This document shows positions 26,540-38,999 of a stretch of 64,000 bases of DNA, piece by piece. A program made the position numbers and the translations under genes. The notes below the pieces were generated by a model. The model was not told the origin of the DNA. It searched no databases and was given only the letters and a program-made list of their open reading frames with translations. The stretch comes from Cocos nucifera (lineage: Eukaryota > Streptophyta > Magnoliopsida > Arecales > Arecaceae): contig QRFJ01000006.1 in assembly GCA_006176705.1 (NCBI GenBank), forward strand, positions 5,855,954 to 5,919,953. The letters are read 5' to 3'. How positions within the stretch are numbered: the first letter of the stretch is position 1; each line of letters opens with the position of its first letter.

Positions 26540-28568
26540 TTAGGTAGTCTCAGAAAGACCATTCAGCTGACTACAGTGCGATGATTGACAAGTGCTTGCC
26601 AGCTTCTTGAGTTCTTGGAATGCATGCCTGCTCTCCTCATCAAATCCACCGACAAACTGGGAGAACCTCATGCATCTACCAATTAGTAGGCAGAAGCAAT
26701 GATGTTAAAAGGAAAAGTTGTATTGAGGGAGAACTACCTGGTGGACACGAAAAGCAAATCGAACACCTTGTATGATTAGTTCATCATCCTCTAAGACCGT
26801 TTCAAATTTCATTGCCGTCACAACTCGTTTCATGTACCCTTTGGCCAGCTTCATAGAGCCCAGTTTTAGCTGCAAAGGAACCAAGTAGCATAGAGGGAAT
26901 GTTACAAGACCGGTTATTTGAAAACAATGCCTAGATTATCTCCTTCTCCACACATCAAACTGCATGACGCATAAGAATTCTAATTGCACTTGTTTATGCA
27001 TAGATGCAACTGATGGGTTTTGAACGTGCACACTTGGGCCATGGTATTATTGTCAGCTTATATTTATAAAGACTAAAAGATGTTTGGCTTACATACTTGT
27101 GCAATGATGCCAGAGTCAAGCATCCATTCCCAAGGAATCTTGAAATCCCTGTACCTTTTGCTTGCACTTTCTCTAACTCTTTCAACATTGTGAACACTAC
27201 GTTCCAATCTGCATCAAAGAAGAGAGCATGAGAGTATGTACTAGGTTGGAAAAAGAATAGAGTGCTTCTCACATTCTACTCCGATACTCACTTGTCCTGC
27301 ACTGCCTGCATGCGTTTCAGGGCAACAGGGGTGGGTTGTCTCATATCATCACGGAAAGAGCAGACCTCAGACTCCAGATTCTTTAGATCTCGATATCCAC
27401 AAGCTGCTTCTCTCATTGCATCTGCTTTCCTCTCGGGCCATTTGGGGAAATGCTTGAGCACTGCTCTTTCATCTGCCAAGTAGGATAGTTCTTCATCTAG
27501 CCACTTAACAAATGCTTCTACATCAGAGATCTCTCTGTAGGCTGCATTCTCGACTTCCCTTGTCAGAAAGTTGATGAAGTCACTCTGGGTTTCCACATCC
27601 GATTTGATCTGTAAATTGAATCCTCAGTTAGCTTTTATTCGTCTCATTCTGCAAAGATCTAATTTAGGTTGGAAATGGATAATTTCTGTTTGTTGAAGTG
27701 CTTGGATGTGAAAAAAAAATTAAAAAGTTTTAAGACAGGATGTAAAGAGGTAAAGAATCATGTAGACAAGAAAAGGCAACAAAATTCATATACCTAGGAT
27801 AAATGGAAAGGTGTTTAATTGAACATTAAACTACACATAATCTAGGAAGGAGGCCCAAAATTCTTGGAAGAAGATGATTAACATGTAACATATTGGATTA
27901 AAACACTTCGTGAAGTGGTAGCATATAGTGATGTCTAAGCTTACAGCTAATAGGTAGGCTGATCGGTTCTCAATCTCTCCAATCATCTCCCGAGCATTTG
28001 TAGCCGCCGGAATCCCTAAAGTGCCCGTTCTCGTGTCTGGCTTTCCTTCTTTTCTTGTTAGAGAACGATAGAGTTCCACTACTTCTGGAACCCTTTGGAC
28101 TGCCTTGATCGACCCACCTTTAAATTTCGAAGGAAAAGGAGGCGGTGGTGGTGGCAGCGGTAGCCATGATGCATTGCTTGTTTTTGGTGTCTGAGGTAAA
28201 CATGTAGGCTTTGGTGGTGGCTTCGGCACTCTTGGCAATCTTTCCCTGGTTGCTGTTGGCGAGCCTGAAAACTCTGGCCTAGAAATTGAGTTGTCACATG
28301 TTAATCCTTCATCTGTGTTGTTGCTCCGAACCATTTGCTTTTCCTGCAAGAAATTGTTGTTGCCGATAGAACCTTGCAGCTTCTTCCACAGCATGGATCT
28401 ACGATCGGAATCTTGGGCTCGAAGTGAAGCTATTTGGATTTTCAGATTGTGGATTTCTTGCCTCAATTGCTCATTCTCCTGCTCCAGAGAGCGGTTCCTC
28501 TCAAGGGAAGCATTAAGCCTGTTTTTCAGGAGAGCAACTGATGATGTATCTTCCTCCGCCCTTGGCAT
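26540..28568 (-). CDS. CHUP1/IPGA1-like protein (5 exons)
   Basis: Member of the CHUP1/IPGA1 family. CHUP1 itself positions chloroplasts by building actin on their envelope; relatives act at the cytoskeleton. Exons in gene order 28568-27945, 27608-27292, 27208-27097, 26869-26738 and 26656-26540 join in frame to 433 residues. Residues ~11-52 form a coiled coil (SLEQENEQLRQEI). Residues ~111-148 are proline-rich, with a run of prolines after SWLPLP. Residues ~156-425 are the conserved C-terminal domain, recognised by AVQRVPEVVELYRSLTRKEG, MIGEIENRSAYLLA, WLDEELSYLADERAVLKHF and LIIQGVRFAFRVHQF. I start at the ATG reading MPRAEEDTSS, because the longer frame upstream begins with TTG. There is no N-terminal hydrophobic segment like that of CHUP1, so it is probably a short paralogue with a different location. 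The exact target and role are unknown. Confidence 0.9.
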
Positions 28569-31500
28569 CTTTTGATCAGCAGAGATGAGTTTCAAATGAG
28601 CTTCTCCCTTTTAGCTCTCTAATAATCAAGTCTCTTTTATTCAGACAATCTTTCGTCCCTTTCATTCTTCTAATTGGCTGGTAGGTGAGATTACTTAATT
28701 CTCCTCTGCTGAAAGATCTGGGACTCTCTCTCGAAAGAAAAGGAAGAAGACATTTAGGTAAGGGTGAGCTTGTCATTTGAGAATGGTTTCATGACTGAGT
28801 TGTATTTTTTCAGGTAGGTAAGCCTGGGTTCGTGGTCATAATTGGGCTTGCTCGGGGTAAAAATGGTTGATATGGGGTAGCTGTCTTGGCAAGGTATGTT
28901 GTTGGACTCTCACTAAAATCACTGGTCAAAGGACTAAAGATGGCCAGCTTTTCTTTTCTTCTTTATTTCTTTATTTATTTTTTTTCTTTCAGCTGCTTGG
29001 GAGCTTTCCATCATCGACAGCCAAGTCTTAGATCTAGAATTGTATACCACCAACAGCCCATGCCACAGCCTTGTAGACCAATTTACAATGCTGTCAATTG
29101 TTGGGTGCTTGGAACTTCATCAGAATGCCATAATGGGGCCCATATCTTTTAGCTTTAAACTGCTTGAATTGAAAATTTATTAATTACTCTTAACCGTTCG
29201 AGTGCTATGTGAATAAGTGTATTTATTGTGCAGGTCATGTCAGCAAATTCAGAAATGCATTCCATCACTGTGGTTTTGGGTTTTAGTCTGCTTACGAGTC
29301 AGTTATTGATTTGCTCATCTCAGTGTTGTGGGATTAAAGTGCTCCAATTTGATTAACAGGGGAAAGTTTAAGCATATCCTTTTCCTGTCTTCTGGTATCT
29401 TTAATGCTTTGCTTTTCTTGGTTCCCTGAGTTGTTTTGTGATATGAAAGGCCTGATTAGAGAATATCTTGATCGTGAAGTTATGTTAAAGGAATAAAGAT
29501 GGGGCTTCTTTACCGGACAGATTATAGGGACGGGAGGAAAAAGAAAAAAAGAAAGTACTTATTTTACCTTGAAGCCCTAAGGCAACGTTCCTTACCACCT
29601 GGTACCATTAATAATGTTAAAATTGATGGCACTAGCTGCAAGTCCTTTATTGTTACAGGTCAAAGTCCTGAAATTCTAAACATCTTCGGACCACTTATCA
29701 CCGATGACTATTTCCATCTAATCCACTTCTCTCTTCCTTTTCAAATGTTAATCATTACACATCTGCCTCACAATATCTCCATCTTGTCATGCCAATCTTA
29801 TGCTCTGCTCATAAACCATTTTTTTAATGCCGATCATATGCTCGAGCTTCATCATCCAACAAACTTTCTTATATACACCATAGAATGTTTGTTTGTCTTC
29901 ATTTATGATCGGTTACTCTCTTTTCTTTTATTCTTCAATCTTGAGATTTTTAGTCTGTCAAACTATTGATCATATCGTTGTAGCTAAACTTAAAGGTGAA
30001 AGCTTTGACAAAAGAAATGAGAAAATTAGTTAAGTTACAGGTTACGTGAGGGGTTATTGCATTGTTCATAGCTCAGATTTTTTGGCAGTCCAACCCTCTT
30101 TATGAGACATGATTTGCCAGCTTCTGAAATCCTCTGGTTCTTCTAGATGCCCGGCCATGATCGGTGCTTTAAACTTGAAAACGACGTGTATCTGGTCCTT
30201 CAGTGAAAGGAGTTAAAAAGGGTGCAGTGCCCTCCATTGCAGGGAAGATTTGATGCATCCATAAATGTGCTTGGAAGTGCCCTCAATCCAAGGGAATGGC
30301 AGTTATTCAATGCACTGCTCGGTTCTCTCTCTTTGCTCTGAGTTGTGACTTGGTAGTCAGCGCTGCAAATAAGCTAGGAGTTATGGATGCTGTAACATCC
30401 TACGCAACATTTATCTTTTTACCCTTGTGGCCTCCCACTTCACTTGCTACCATAGTTTGATGCAATAGCCGTTACCAATGCAGTGATTTCGGCATGCAAC
30501 TGAATCAAAATGTTATAATCATTAATTCTGTGACTAGGCTTACTGGAGATCTGACGAAATTGAATGTTGACAAACTAGAAAAGTTGACCAAGATGGGCTT
30601 CTTGGGCGCAAGCATGCAAACTCTTGTTAGTTCTTAACTCAAGCTATGATTAAGGGAGTCGTCCTGTGAGCTCTTATTGCCATGTTGAATTTAAATGGGT
30701 CTTGCAGGACTTTATATGTAGCTGATATGGCATTGGCGTTGAATATTGTTGCCGTCAAATGCTCCCATCTCATATAAGTCATGGTCACTCTTAATTCACA
30801 ATAGATGTAGTGGAATTACAGGTATCCTCCTGTCTACACCATAATATAGTTCGAGAGAAACTTTAGATTAAGGGAAGGGGTTGTGATTTGAGCGGGTTGA
30901 TCTTTGCTCTCATGTATATAAGGTATTATTTGCTTCAATCTTAGGCATTGTGGTATAAGGTCTCATAATATTGTTTTTTAAAAAATATCTTATAAAAAAA
31001 AAGATTTTATTTTATATAAATCAGAGTCTCTATTGACTCACAATCAATGTATGACCATAAATATTAATATAAAAAATAATAATATTATTATTATTATTTT
31101 AAATAGTGACTATATTTTATTAAGTAATTGAGGTCTACAAATGTGTAGCAGTGCTTCACCTCATGGAACTATAAAGCCATAGCATTGCTCTTTAAGTTTA
31201 GGGAAGGACCATATAATCCTTTTCTCCAGCATCCACGTTAGTGATGTTTTGTTCAGGGAGAATTAGGACAGATACTTTCAGCATATGGTTTTTGATGATT
31301 AATATAAGGCGTAATCAACCTGTTCCATGTTGAGGGAAAGCGCTGTAACCTTGCTACCTGTACCAACGGTGCGAAACAACCAAAAAAAAAAAAAAAAAAA
31401 AAAAAAAATAAAAAAAAAAAAACCAAAAAAAAAAAAAAACTAAGGGAAAAAGGTGGATGGCTGTGCACACCAAGTCATTCTGAATGACTGATAGATAAGC

Positions 31501-33231
31501 ATCATTATCAGGATCGGGAAGTGATCTTGAGATATACAAAAGTATCCAATCTCCAATCACAAGTAGGTAGTCACCGGCAAGTGGTTGGCCTCCCTAAAGC
31601 ATGTGCTTCACCTTTTTACTGGTCTGGAGAAAAACAACAATGAGAAGCTTCAGTTTAGCAACGTATCCTTTGGAAGAAGCCTCCTCTCTGGTTGCAGGAT
31701 CACATCCATCCTCATCTTACTTAGCTAGTTGAAAGCTCCATTAATAGGTACGGCAGCTATAATTTCTTATGTATCTCATAGCTAGCCTTTGGACCATTGT
31801 ACCATTAAAATGTAGAGATACCAAAATGTAACCATTCTACTATTGCAAGTTTCCACCTACCACCCTAGGTCATATGCTCAATCTAGGGTATCTTTAGGTT
31901 GTTTTTGAGAATAAAACTATACCATGTCTGCTTTTCCTTTACCTTAATATTTCAAAGCATCTAAATACACTTGTGCACCTTAATATAATGGAGATTTAAT
32001 GACGACTAGCTTGTCATTCTAACCTCTTATTGTTAGAAATTAAAACATTTTTTTTTTTATAAATTCAAGATATTTTTTTCTGTCAAATAATTAACAATTG
32101 ACAAAATCTAAAAGTAATAATATTAAGCTAATGAGAAGTTTCTGATGTGCCTTTTCACGATTCTCTGTATGATACATATAACATTTGCAATGTTGCTACA
32201 AAGATTGCTTTTGTGTTTTTGGTACAACCACAAAGATTGCTTTAGCTGAAGTGTGTTATAAAAAACAGAGTTACATTTATTTTACTAGTGATAGAATCCA
32301 ATCATAACATGTATCACACAATTTCATTAACATAGGTTAAAGAAAATAATAGTTTAAAGATGAGGAGCTCATGAAAATATTACTTCATCATCGACCGACT
32401 GCATGATTTTAATTACATTAGCTCAACAAACAATTTTCAAAGCAAAAAGATCTAAATTAAGAAACAATAACTGGAAAAAAATTCATAAATTTGGAGAATT
32501 CAAAGAATTCTATTAAGACATAGAAAGTTTCACTTTGATGACTGAGTTTTTTTATGAATTTCCATTACACAATCAAACATGTAAATTGGGTATAATTATA
32601 ATTATAGAAAACCATACATTTCATGATTTATATTGTTCAACAAAACATATTTTTTAAGAAGAAATAAGAGAAATGCATGTAGAGAAAATAGAAAGAGTTC
32701 GTTTTATTTTATTAGGGTATATGGGTAATCTGAATGATTTATAAGAATTATTTATTTAAAAAAATAATTATAAAAAAAATAATTTTTACTACGTTTCGTT
32801 AGACGTAATCTTACATAGGAATATGATAAAATTTATAAATATATTCTTTAATATAAAATAATTTTTTAATACTAAAATAGCATTATTATTTTTAATTAAT
32901 TTTTATATAATAATTATAATTACATAAATCTTTGCATAATATTATTTTCATCTTAAATTTTTTGCAAAAACTCTTTATTGAATAAATTTGAAGGGGCATT
33001 AGAATAAATTCAATAATTATACTAGTTCATAACTTCATGTAATGCATGCGATGCAATGACCAAGTAAGAACAAAAATTATTTGATTGATTTTTTATTTTA
33101 TCGAAATAAAGACATCTCGAAACAAAAAATGAAGGACCAACTCAAGTAACCATACAAAATTTTATTATGATTTTCATTTTCATCATGATCACAAATTTTC
33201 AGCAAATAAATAATAATTCAAGCTCTTTTAT
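28569..33231. other. Intergenic spacer, no recognised gene
   Basis: The first ~230 bases are presumably the 5' leader and promoter of the CHUP1-like gene. Beyond that, a 156-codon plus-strand frame starts at 29499 with a Lys-rich N-terminus followed by His/Phe/Ile-rich sequence. It has no recognisable domain, so I do not call it a gene. Segments around 30190-30400 and 30540-30780 have gene-like composition but no sustained frame. There is a long A-rich tract at 31380-31440. The rest is AT-rich and featureless up to the retrotransposon. Confidence 0.55.
31380..31439. repeat. Long interrupted poly(A) tract
   Basis: About 60 bases, almost all A, broken by one T and a CC. It could be the tail of an old retroposed sequence, but no retrogene, SINE or LINE end was recognised just upstream. 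Frames crossing it give only poly-Phe or poly-Lys. Confidence 0.85.
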
Positions 33232-33236
33232 ATAAT
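33232..33236. repeat. Target site duplication, left copy (ATAAT)
   Basis: ATAAT immediately precedes the 5' LTR and is repeated exactly after the 3' LTR at 42388-42392. The 5-bp length fits Ty3/gypsy integration and fixes both outer borders of the element. Confidence 0.85.
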
Positions 33237-33439
33237 TATTAGAAATAAATTTCGCTCTCGCCGAAGTCCAGTCTGATGCTTAGCCTAACACAATCGATAA
33301 TCATAGAAGAGCTTCAATCGAAAATTCTTCCTCCAGCGGTCGAGTCCCACCCGATCTCCTTCAGTGGTCGAACTCATTCAGTAGCCGAACTCCTCCAGCA
33401 GCCGAATCTAATCGAACTCCTCAGCGGCTGATCCCCAAC

Positions 33440-33980
33440 GGTCGAACTTCTTCCAAATTTTTTCTTCAGTCGGATACTTTCAAAAGCCAAACTCCTTCCG
33501 AACTTTTCCTTTAGTCGGACTCCTACGGGAGCCAAACTCCTTCCAAATCTCTCCTTCAGTCGGACTTCTACGGAAGCCGAACTTCTTTCGGATCTCCTTC
33601 AGTCGGACTTCTGCAGGAGCCGAACTCCTCCAGGATCTCTCATTCAGTCGGACTTCTACGGGAGTTGAACTCCTTTCGAATCTCTCCTTCAGTCGGACTT
33701 CTATAGAAGCCGAACTCCTTCCGGATCTCTCCTTCAGTCGGACTCCTACGGAGCCAAACTTCTTCCAAATTTTTTCTTCAGTCGGACTCCTATGGAAGCC
33801 AAACTTCTTTTGGATCTCTCCTTCAGTCGGACTCCTACAAGAGCCAAACTCTTTCCGGATCTTTCCTTCAGTCAGATTTCTACAGGAGCCGAACTCCTTC
33901 CGGACTCCTCCTTTAGTCGAATTTCTATAGGAGCCGAACTCCTTCCGAACTTTTCCTTCGATCGAACTTCTCCACCAATC
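33440..33980 (+). repeat. ~45-bp tandem array in the 5' LTR (about 12 copies)
   Basis: The motif TCAGTCGGACTCCTACGG, followed by AGCCGAACTCCTTCCGGATC, recurs every 44-46 bases about twelve times, with small substitutions and length changes. Because 45 is divisible by three, it yields open frames of repeated 15-residue blocks on both strands. These are by-products of the repeat and not genes. Confidence 0.9.
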
Positions 33981-34350
33981 AGACTTCTTCTGAACTTCTC
34001 CATTAGTCAAACTCCATCCGAATTCCTCCAGTGGATTACTTTCAAATTTCAACTAGCATTCCTTTCGGATAATCTTCTCTAGCCATGTTCCCTTTAGGAG
34101 TCCAAACTCTCTTAGAATTGACGTATATCAAAGCTCTTCACCAACCAACGCCTGCTTCCTCTGAACTTCGACTATTAAATCTCAACGAACGGTCACTTCA
34201 TGGCAACGGACACCACTCTCTATAACAAACTTCATATGGCTCCGAGCGGTCCACTACCGAATGCCACATCACAACAATGGATATCTCTCTTCATAACAAA
34301 CTCCACGTGGTTCCGAGCGACCCACTATCAGATGATTACGACAAACTCCG

Positions 34351-34360
34351 TCTATAAAAA
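34351..34360 (+). promoter_or_regulatory. TATA-like box of the 5' LTR
   Basis: TCTATAAAAA lies in the 3' half of the LTR after the tandem array. The same box is conserved in the other LTR at 42144-42153. It is positioned as expected for the U3/R promoter of the element. Confidence 0.65.
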
Positions 34361-34597
34361 GAATCCTCCAAATACGTTTTCTCTAAGCTCTCTTCATCTT
34401 TCTAAAATTCTGTTGAATTCTTGTCTGAGCACTCTATTTCTGTTGGCCAGAAGAGCTGACTTGATCGTCGGAGGATCCTACCGAAGCCACCACCACTGAC
34501 TTCGAATGGAACTTTATTTTGTAGGTCATCGATGGCGACTTCTTCTTTTTCAACTCCAGCTCGATTCAACGTCAATTAGATTCTGCACCAACAGAAT

Positions 34598-34615
34598 TGG
34601 TGCTAGAGGAAGGAA
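34598..34615 (+). other. Primer-binding site of the retrotransposon
   Basis: TGGTGCTAGAGGAAGGAA begins four bases after the LTR ends at 34593. A TGG start at this spot, complementary to the CCA end of a tRNA, is the usual layout. I could not identify which tRNA primes here. Confidence 0.65.
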
Positions 34616-34649
34616 CCTCTATTTCTAAGATTTTTTTATTCTAAAAGGA

Positions 34650-36240
34650 GTGCTCGGCAGCGATCTCTCTTCTTCCTCTCTAGAGTTCTTTTTCGAGAAA
34701 AAATGCCTTCCAAGAAAGCTTCGATCCAATGATCAACGATCTTTGCAGTCAGATCCCATCCAGATCTATCCGCTCCCACTCCAGTCCCAGCAACTCAGGC
34801 TCCGCCTACGGCCATGGTGGATGTGGAGCAGTTCAACCTGCTGGTTTAGTAGGTTCGCGGTCTTATGGAGGCAGTGCAGGCCATACGTCAGCAGGCCCCG
34901 GCATCGATTCGATCGAAGTAGGCCTCTCTGGAGTTCGTGATCCAATCTTGGGATGGCGGACTTGGGCTGCTCGACAGCTGATCTTCGAAAAGAAAAAGCA
35001 GAGGATGGAGGACCCTTGCTCGAACCATGACTCGATCCAGGGGGAGGCTTCACACCCGCTCGGCCAAAAAATTCTAGAGATCAACGACCGTGAAGATCTT
35101 CTTGATCAAAAGCTTCAGAAAATGAGTCGATGAATTGAAGAACTCCGTCATGCTTCCTCCACCCATGGTAATGATATTTGCACTGATCCTCCTTTATTTT
35201 AGATAATTATGCAGGAATCGATCCTGCCGAACTTCAAGCTTCCTCGGTTTGAGAGTTACGACAGGACCACTGATCCGATCGACCATCTGGAGGCCTTTCG
35301 AATGATGATGCTGCTCCATGGCATGTCAGACGTCATTTTATGCCAGACTTTCCGATCCACCCTCAAGGAAGCAGTCAGAAATTGGTACTCAGCCCTTAAG
35401 TCGGATACTATCTTTTTCTTTGATCAGATGAGTCATCAGTTTGTGGTTCATTTCATTAGCAGTCGATGTCTCCATCGAGGTTGGAATTTTCTGATGAACA
35501 TCAAGCAAAAGGAGGAAAAATCTATTTGGACTTATGTCATCCGATTTAATGCAGCTGCATTGAAGATCCAAAACTTGGACCAGTCAGTTGCAATGGCCGC
35601 ACTCAAGGACGATTTTCAGAAGAATGATTTATTGATCTCTCTAAAAAAAAGTATCCTAGGAACTTTGTCGATATGCTGGCTCGGACTGAAGGTTATGCCC
35701 GAGCTGAAGAGGCCTTCAAGGCCAGGGACAATGAAGCTATTGGAGAGCGGTAAATCAGCGAGCCGGACAGGCCCACTGAGAAAGAAAAGCCGAGTGAAGT
35801 TCGACCGCGCTCTTGAACTTTCTCTAAGCGTAAGCGAGCCCGAACTCCTCGGACTCGGAGGCAAGGAAGCTCTGACAGAAGGGTGCGGTGGGGTTCTCCC
35901 CTCTAAAAATTTTATAACTACGCCCCTCTCAATGCTCCAAAAATCCAAGTGCTGATGAAAATCATGGAGCAACTACCGAGATAAAAAAGGATGCATTCTC
36001 ATCCCAGCAAACGCAATCCAACTCCAAGATGAGATCGAGGAGCTTCTCAGGCGAGGCAAACTTGGCCGATTCTTGTGGTGACGGTCTGAAGGGCGGAAAG
36101 ATCGATCGAGGGCATTGCCACAGTCTGAACCACCAAGAAGGGAGGATCAATAAGAAGATCGACACCTCTCAGCATCATCAATACTATCTCGAGAAAACTT
36201 CGATGAGAAGAGGTCGATGGATCCAAGGAATCAGTGAAGA
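34650..36240 (+). pseudogene. Decayed gag of the retrotransposon
   Basis: The recognisable core at 35209-35640 reads PNFKLPRFESYDRTTDP, then VRNWYSALKSDTI, LMNIKQKEEKSIWTYV and LDQSVAMAALK. These are features of the Retrotrans_gag domain in plant Ty3/gypsy elements. The frame shifts in the A-run at about 35641-35650, after which the expected gag residues continue in another frame. The upstream part (34650-35200) is rich in Ser/Gly and is broken by a stop near 35131. Confidence 0.8.
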
Positions 36241-36620
36241 GATGGAGGATTGAGGAATCCATAACCTTCACTGAGGTAGATGCCCAAGGAGTCCAGTTCC
36301 CACACAATAATGCAGTTGTACTTTCTTTAAATATTGTCTATTATGATGTATACCGTATTTTGATAGATAATGGAAGCTTGGCCGACGTATTATTTTATGA
36401 TGCTTTCTCGAAAATGTCCTTACTCAATAACTACTTGGAGCCTATGAACTTCCTATTAATAGGCTTCACTGGCGATACCATACCAGTTGAGGGTATAATA
36501 ACTTTGGCTATGACTGCAGGGCAACGCTCGAAGCTGGCTAAGGCATAGATCAATTTTTTAGTCATAAGGGCTCCATCTATCTATAATGCTATTCTCGGCC
36601 GACCTGATTTAAATGTACTT
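36234..36620 (+). pseudogene. Decayed retroviral-type aspartic protease
   Basis: YRILIDNGSLADVLFYDAF occupies the position of the catalytic D-T/S-G motif of retropepsins, but the residue after Asp is Asn where Thr or Ser is usual. It is followed by the expected GFTGDTIPVEG loop. An in-frame TAG lies near 36546. Inactive both by the stop and probably by the active-site change. Confidence 0.7.
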
Positions 36621-36899
36621 CAGGCAGTGGTATCAACTTATTATTTGAAGATGAAGTTCTCGACAAGTCATGGGATCGAAGAGGTCAGTAGAGATCAAGC
36701 TCTGGCAAGACACTGCTACTCAATCACCTTACATAAGGAAGAACGGTCTGATCCTTATCTTATTGATGGGTTGGATGTCCACGATGATCTTATCGAAGAA
36801 TGGGACGAGCCCATAGAAGATCTTGTGACCGTCCTCCTGAATGACGAAAATGCGGAGCATACGGTACAAATTAGCTCCAATCTGAAAGATGAAGTTCGG

Positions 36900-37840
36900 G
36901 AGCAGCTCATCATCTTTTTATAGAGGAACGTGGACGTCTTTGCCTGGATCCCATCGAATATGTCAGGAATTAATGCTGAGGTCATGGAACATCGACTGAC
37001 CGTTGATCCTAAGCATCGATCGGTAAAAGAGAAAATGCGCAATCATGCCTCGGAGAGACAGAAAGCAATCGTAGAAGAAGTAGATAAGCTCCTCAAAGTT
37101 AGATTCATCCGAAAAGTTAACTATCCGACCTGGATCTCAAACATGGTCCTCATCAAAAAGACAAATAACAAGTGGAGGATGTGTATAGACTTCAAAATGC
37201 TGAACAAAATCTATCCAAAGGACAGCTACCCTCTTTTCAGGATTGATCAGCTGATAGATGCAACCTCGGGTTATGAGCTCCTCACCTTTATGGATGCCTT
37301 CTTCGACTATAATCAGATATGGATGGCATCGAAGGATGAGAAAAAAATTGCTTTTATTACTGATCGTGGTCTTTACTGTTATAGGATTATGCTCTTTGGG
37401 CTCAAGAATACATAGGCAACATACCGACGCTTGGTCAACAAGATCTTCAAGAAGTAGATCGATCGTAATATGGAGGTGTATGTGGATGACATGCTTGTCA
37501 AAAGTCGAGCTTCTATAAACCACATTTCCAACCTTGAAGAGACCTTCAGTGCATTCAGAAAGCACAAGATGAAGCTAAATCCGATCAATTATACCTTTGG
37601 TGTGACCTCAGAAAAGTTTCTGGGGTTTATGGTGTCAAGGTGCGGGATTGAAGCAAATTCAGAGAAAATCTTAGCTATTCGAAAGATGATTGCTCCAAGA
37701 ACAATCAAAGAAGTTCAGCACCTAACTGAAAAAGTAGCGTCCCTAAATCACTTCGTCTCGAGATCGGTCGAGCGATGCATGCCTTTCTTTCAAGTTTCCA
37801 AGCAACCAAAAAACTTCTGTTGGACAACGGAATGCTAACA
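36900..37840 (+). pseudogene. Decayed reverse transcriptase
   Basis: Conserved blocks are present in order: WISNMVLIKKTNNKWRMCID, KDSYPLFRIDQLIDATSGYE and the catalytic box YVDDMLVKS near 37475-37510, followed by the thumb-side KFLGFMVS. In-frame TAG codons near 36919, 37413 and 37456, and a TAA near 37836, interrupt it. The FMDAFFDYNQI block replaces the more usual FMDAFSGYNQI. Confidence 0.88.
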
Positions 37841-37844
37841 GGCA

Positions 37845-38290
37845 TTTAAAGAGCTCAAAAACTACCTCGACTCACCCCCACTGCTGGCAAAGCCTAAACT
37901 TGAAGAAGAGTTATTTTTGTACCTAACAGTTCATTGGCGGCCTTGGCAACAGTCCTGATCAAGGAGGAAGCGAAGATGCAGCGATCGATCTACTACATAA
38001 GTCAGATCCTGAGGAATGCAGAGATCAGATACTCTAAGCTAAAAAAATTAACTTACTTTTTTCTAATTACTGCTAGGAGACTCCGATCCTACTTTCAGGG
38101 GCACACCATAACGGTCCTCACGGATCAACTAATAAAAGCAGTCCTTCATTGAACGGACACTTTCGAAAGAATCACAAAATGGACAATCAAGCTCATAGAA
38201 TTTGACATCAACTATCGACCCCGACCATCGATCAAAACCCAGATATTGGCAAATTTTATAGTAGAATGTACCATTCTAGCTGAAGTCGAG
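37845..38290 (+). pseudogene. Decayed RNase H (retroelement type)
   Basis: After the reverse transcriptase come RSIYYISQILRNAEIRYSKL, LRSYFQGHTITVLTDQ and FDINYRPRPSIKTQ, matching the RNase H region of plant Ty3/gypsy elements. A frameshift near 37925 and a TGA near 38150 break it. Confidence 0.75.
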
Positions 38291-38349
38291 CTTGAATAGA
38301 ATAAGACCGACACTCTGCTATCGCAACCGAGCCTTTCCAAAGAGAGTGC

Positions 38350-38780
38350 CGACCTTTTCAAAGATTTTTGGATCTTGTACATGGATGGTTCATCCAACTC
38401 CACCGAAGCAGGTGCTGGGTTAGTCTTAGTCAGCCCCGAGGGATTTGTCGTTGAGTACGTGCCATGCTTTGAATATTCTGCAACTAATAATGGGACCGAA
38501 TATGAAGCGTTGATCATCGGATTAAAAATAGCAAGAGAGTTAAAAGTATATCGACTTCAAGTTTATAGTAATTCTCAATTAGTGGTCAATCAAGTTGGTG
38601 GCAACTATGAAGTACGAAAAAAAAGTACGATGAAATATCTTAAGAAAGTAAAGGATTTGACTCCAACCTTCGATGATTTTGGCATTCGACAGATTCCGAG
38701 GGCAGAAAATATAAGAGCCGACCTTCTCTCTAAATTGGCCACTTCAACCCTAGCCGGACTATCCAAAAAAGTATTTTTCG
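38350..38780 (+). pseudogene. Second, archaeal-type RNase H domain
   Basis: LYMDGSSNSTEAGAGLVL, then NNGTEYEALIIGLKIARELK, LQVYSNSQLVVNQVGGNYE and IPRAENIRADLLSKLAT. These correspond to the Asp, Glu and Asp active-site segments of an RNase HI-like fold. This extra domain between the first RNase H and integrase defines Tat-branch elements. This segment is one of the best-preserved in the element. Confidence 0.82.
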
Positions 38781-38999
38781 AAACTCTAAAATGCCCAAGC
38801 TCGGAGGAATCATCAATCGTTATGCAAACCGAGCTCGAGCCGAGCAGGATTGATCCGTTGGTTGCCTACCTCAAAGAGGGAGTTCTTCCTCGTGATCTGA
38901 AAGAAGCTCGAAAACTCAAGAATCAAGCCTCTTGGTACATTTTGTATGAGGGCAAATTGTATAAGAGATCGTATTCGCTATCACTGCTAAGATGTCTCC

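Larger units (their letters stand above)
33237..34593 (+). repeat. 5' LTR
   Basis: Aligned end to end with 41058-42387. The start has decayed from TGTTGGGGATAAA (seen in the 3' copy) to TATTAGAAATAAA, so the canonical TG is lost here. The end keeps the canonical CA (ACCAACA). Length is 1357 bp. It contains a tandem array in its U3-like half and a TATA-like box at 34352-34360. Confidence 0.9.

Noticed and set aside
28569..28595. Nine-codon N-terminal extension of the CHUP1-like protein
   Set aside because: The extended frame opens with TTG. The first ATG in frame is at 28568, and plant nuclear genes rarely start at TTG.
29499..29969. 156-codon plus-strand open frame as a possible gene
   Set aside because: No recognisable domain. 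The composition changes from Lys-rich to His/Phe/Ile-rich as expected of translated non-coding DNA, and there is no supporting splice or promoter context.
31253..31560. Phe-rich open frames on the minus strand
   Set aside because: They exist only because of the poly(A) tract at 31380-31439 read in reverse.
33480..34052. 190-codon minus-strand frame made of repeated 15-residue blocks
   Set aside because: It is a by-product of the 45-bp tandem array in the LTR, whose period is a multiple of three. The other LTR gives a comparable repeat frame on the opposite strand.
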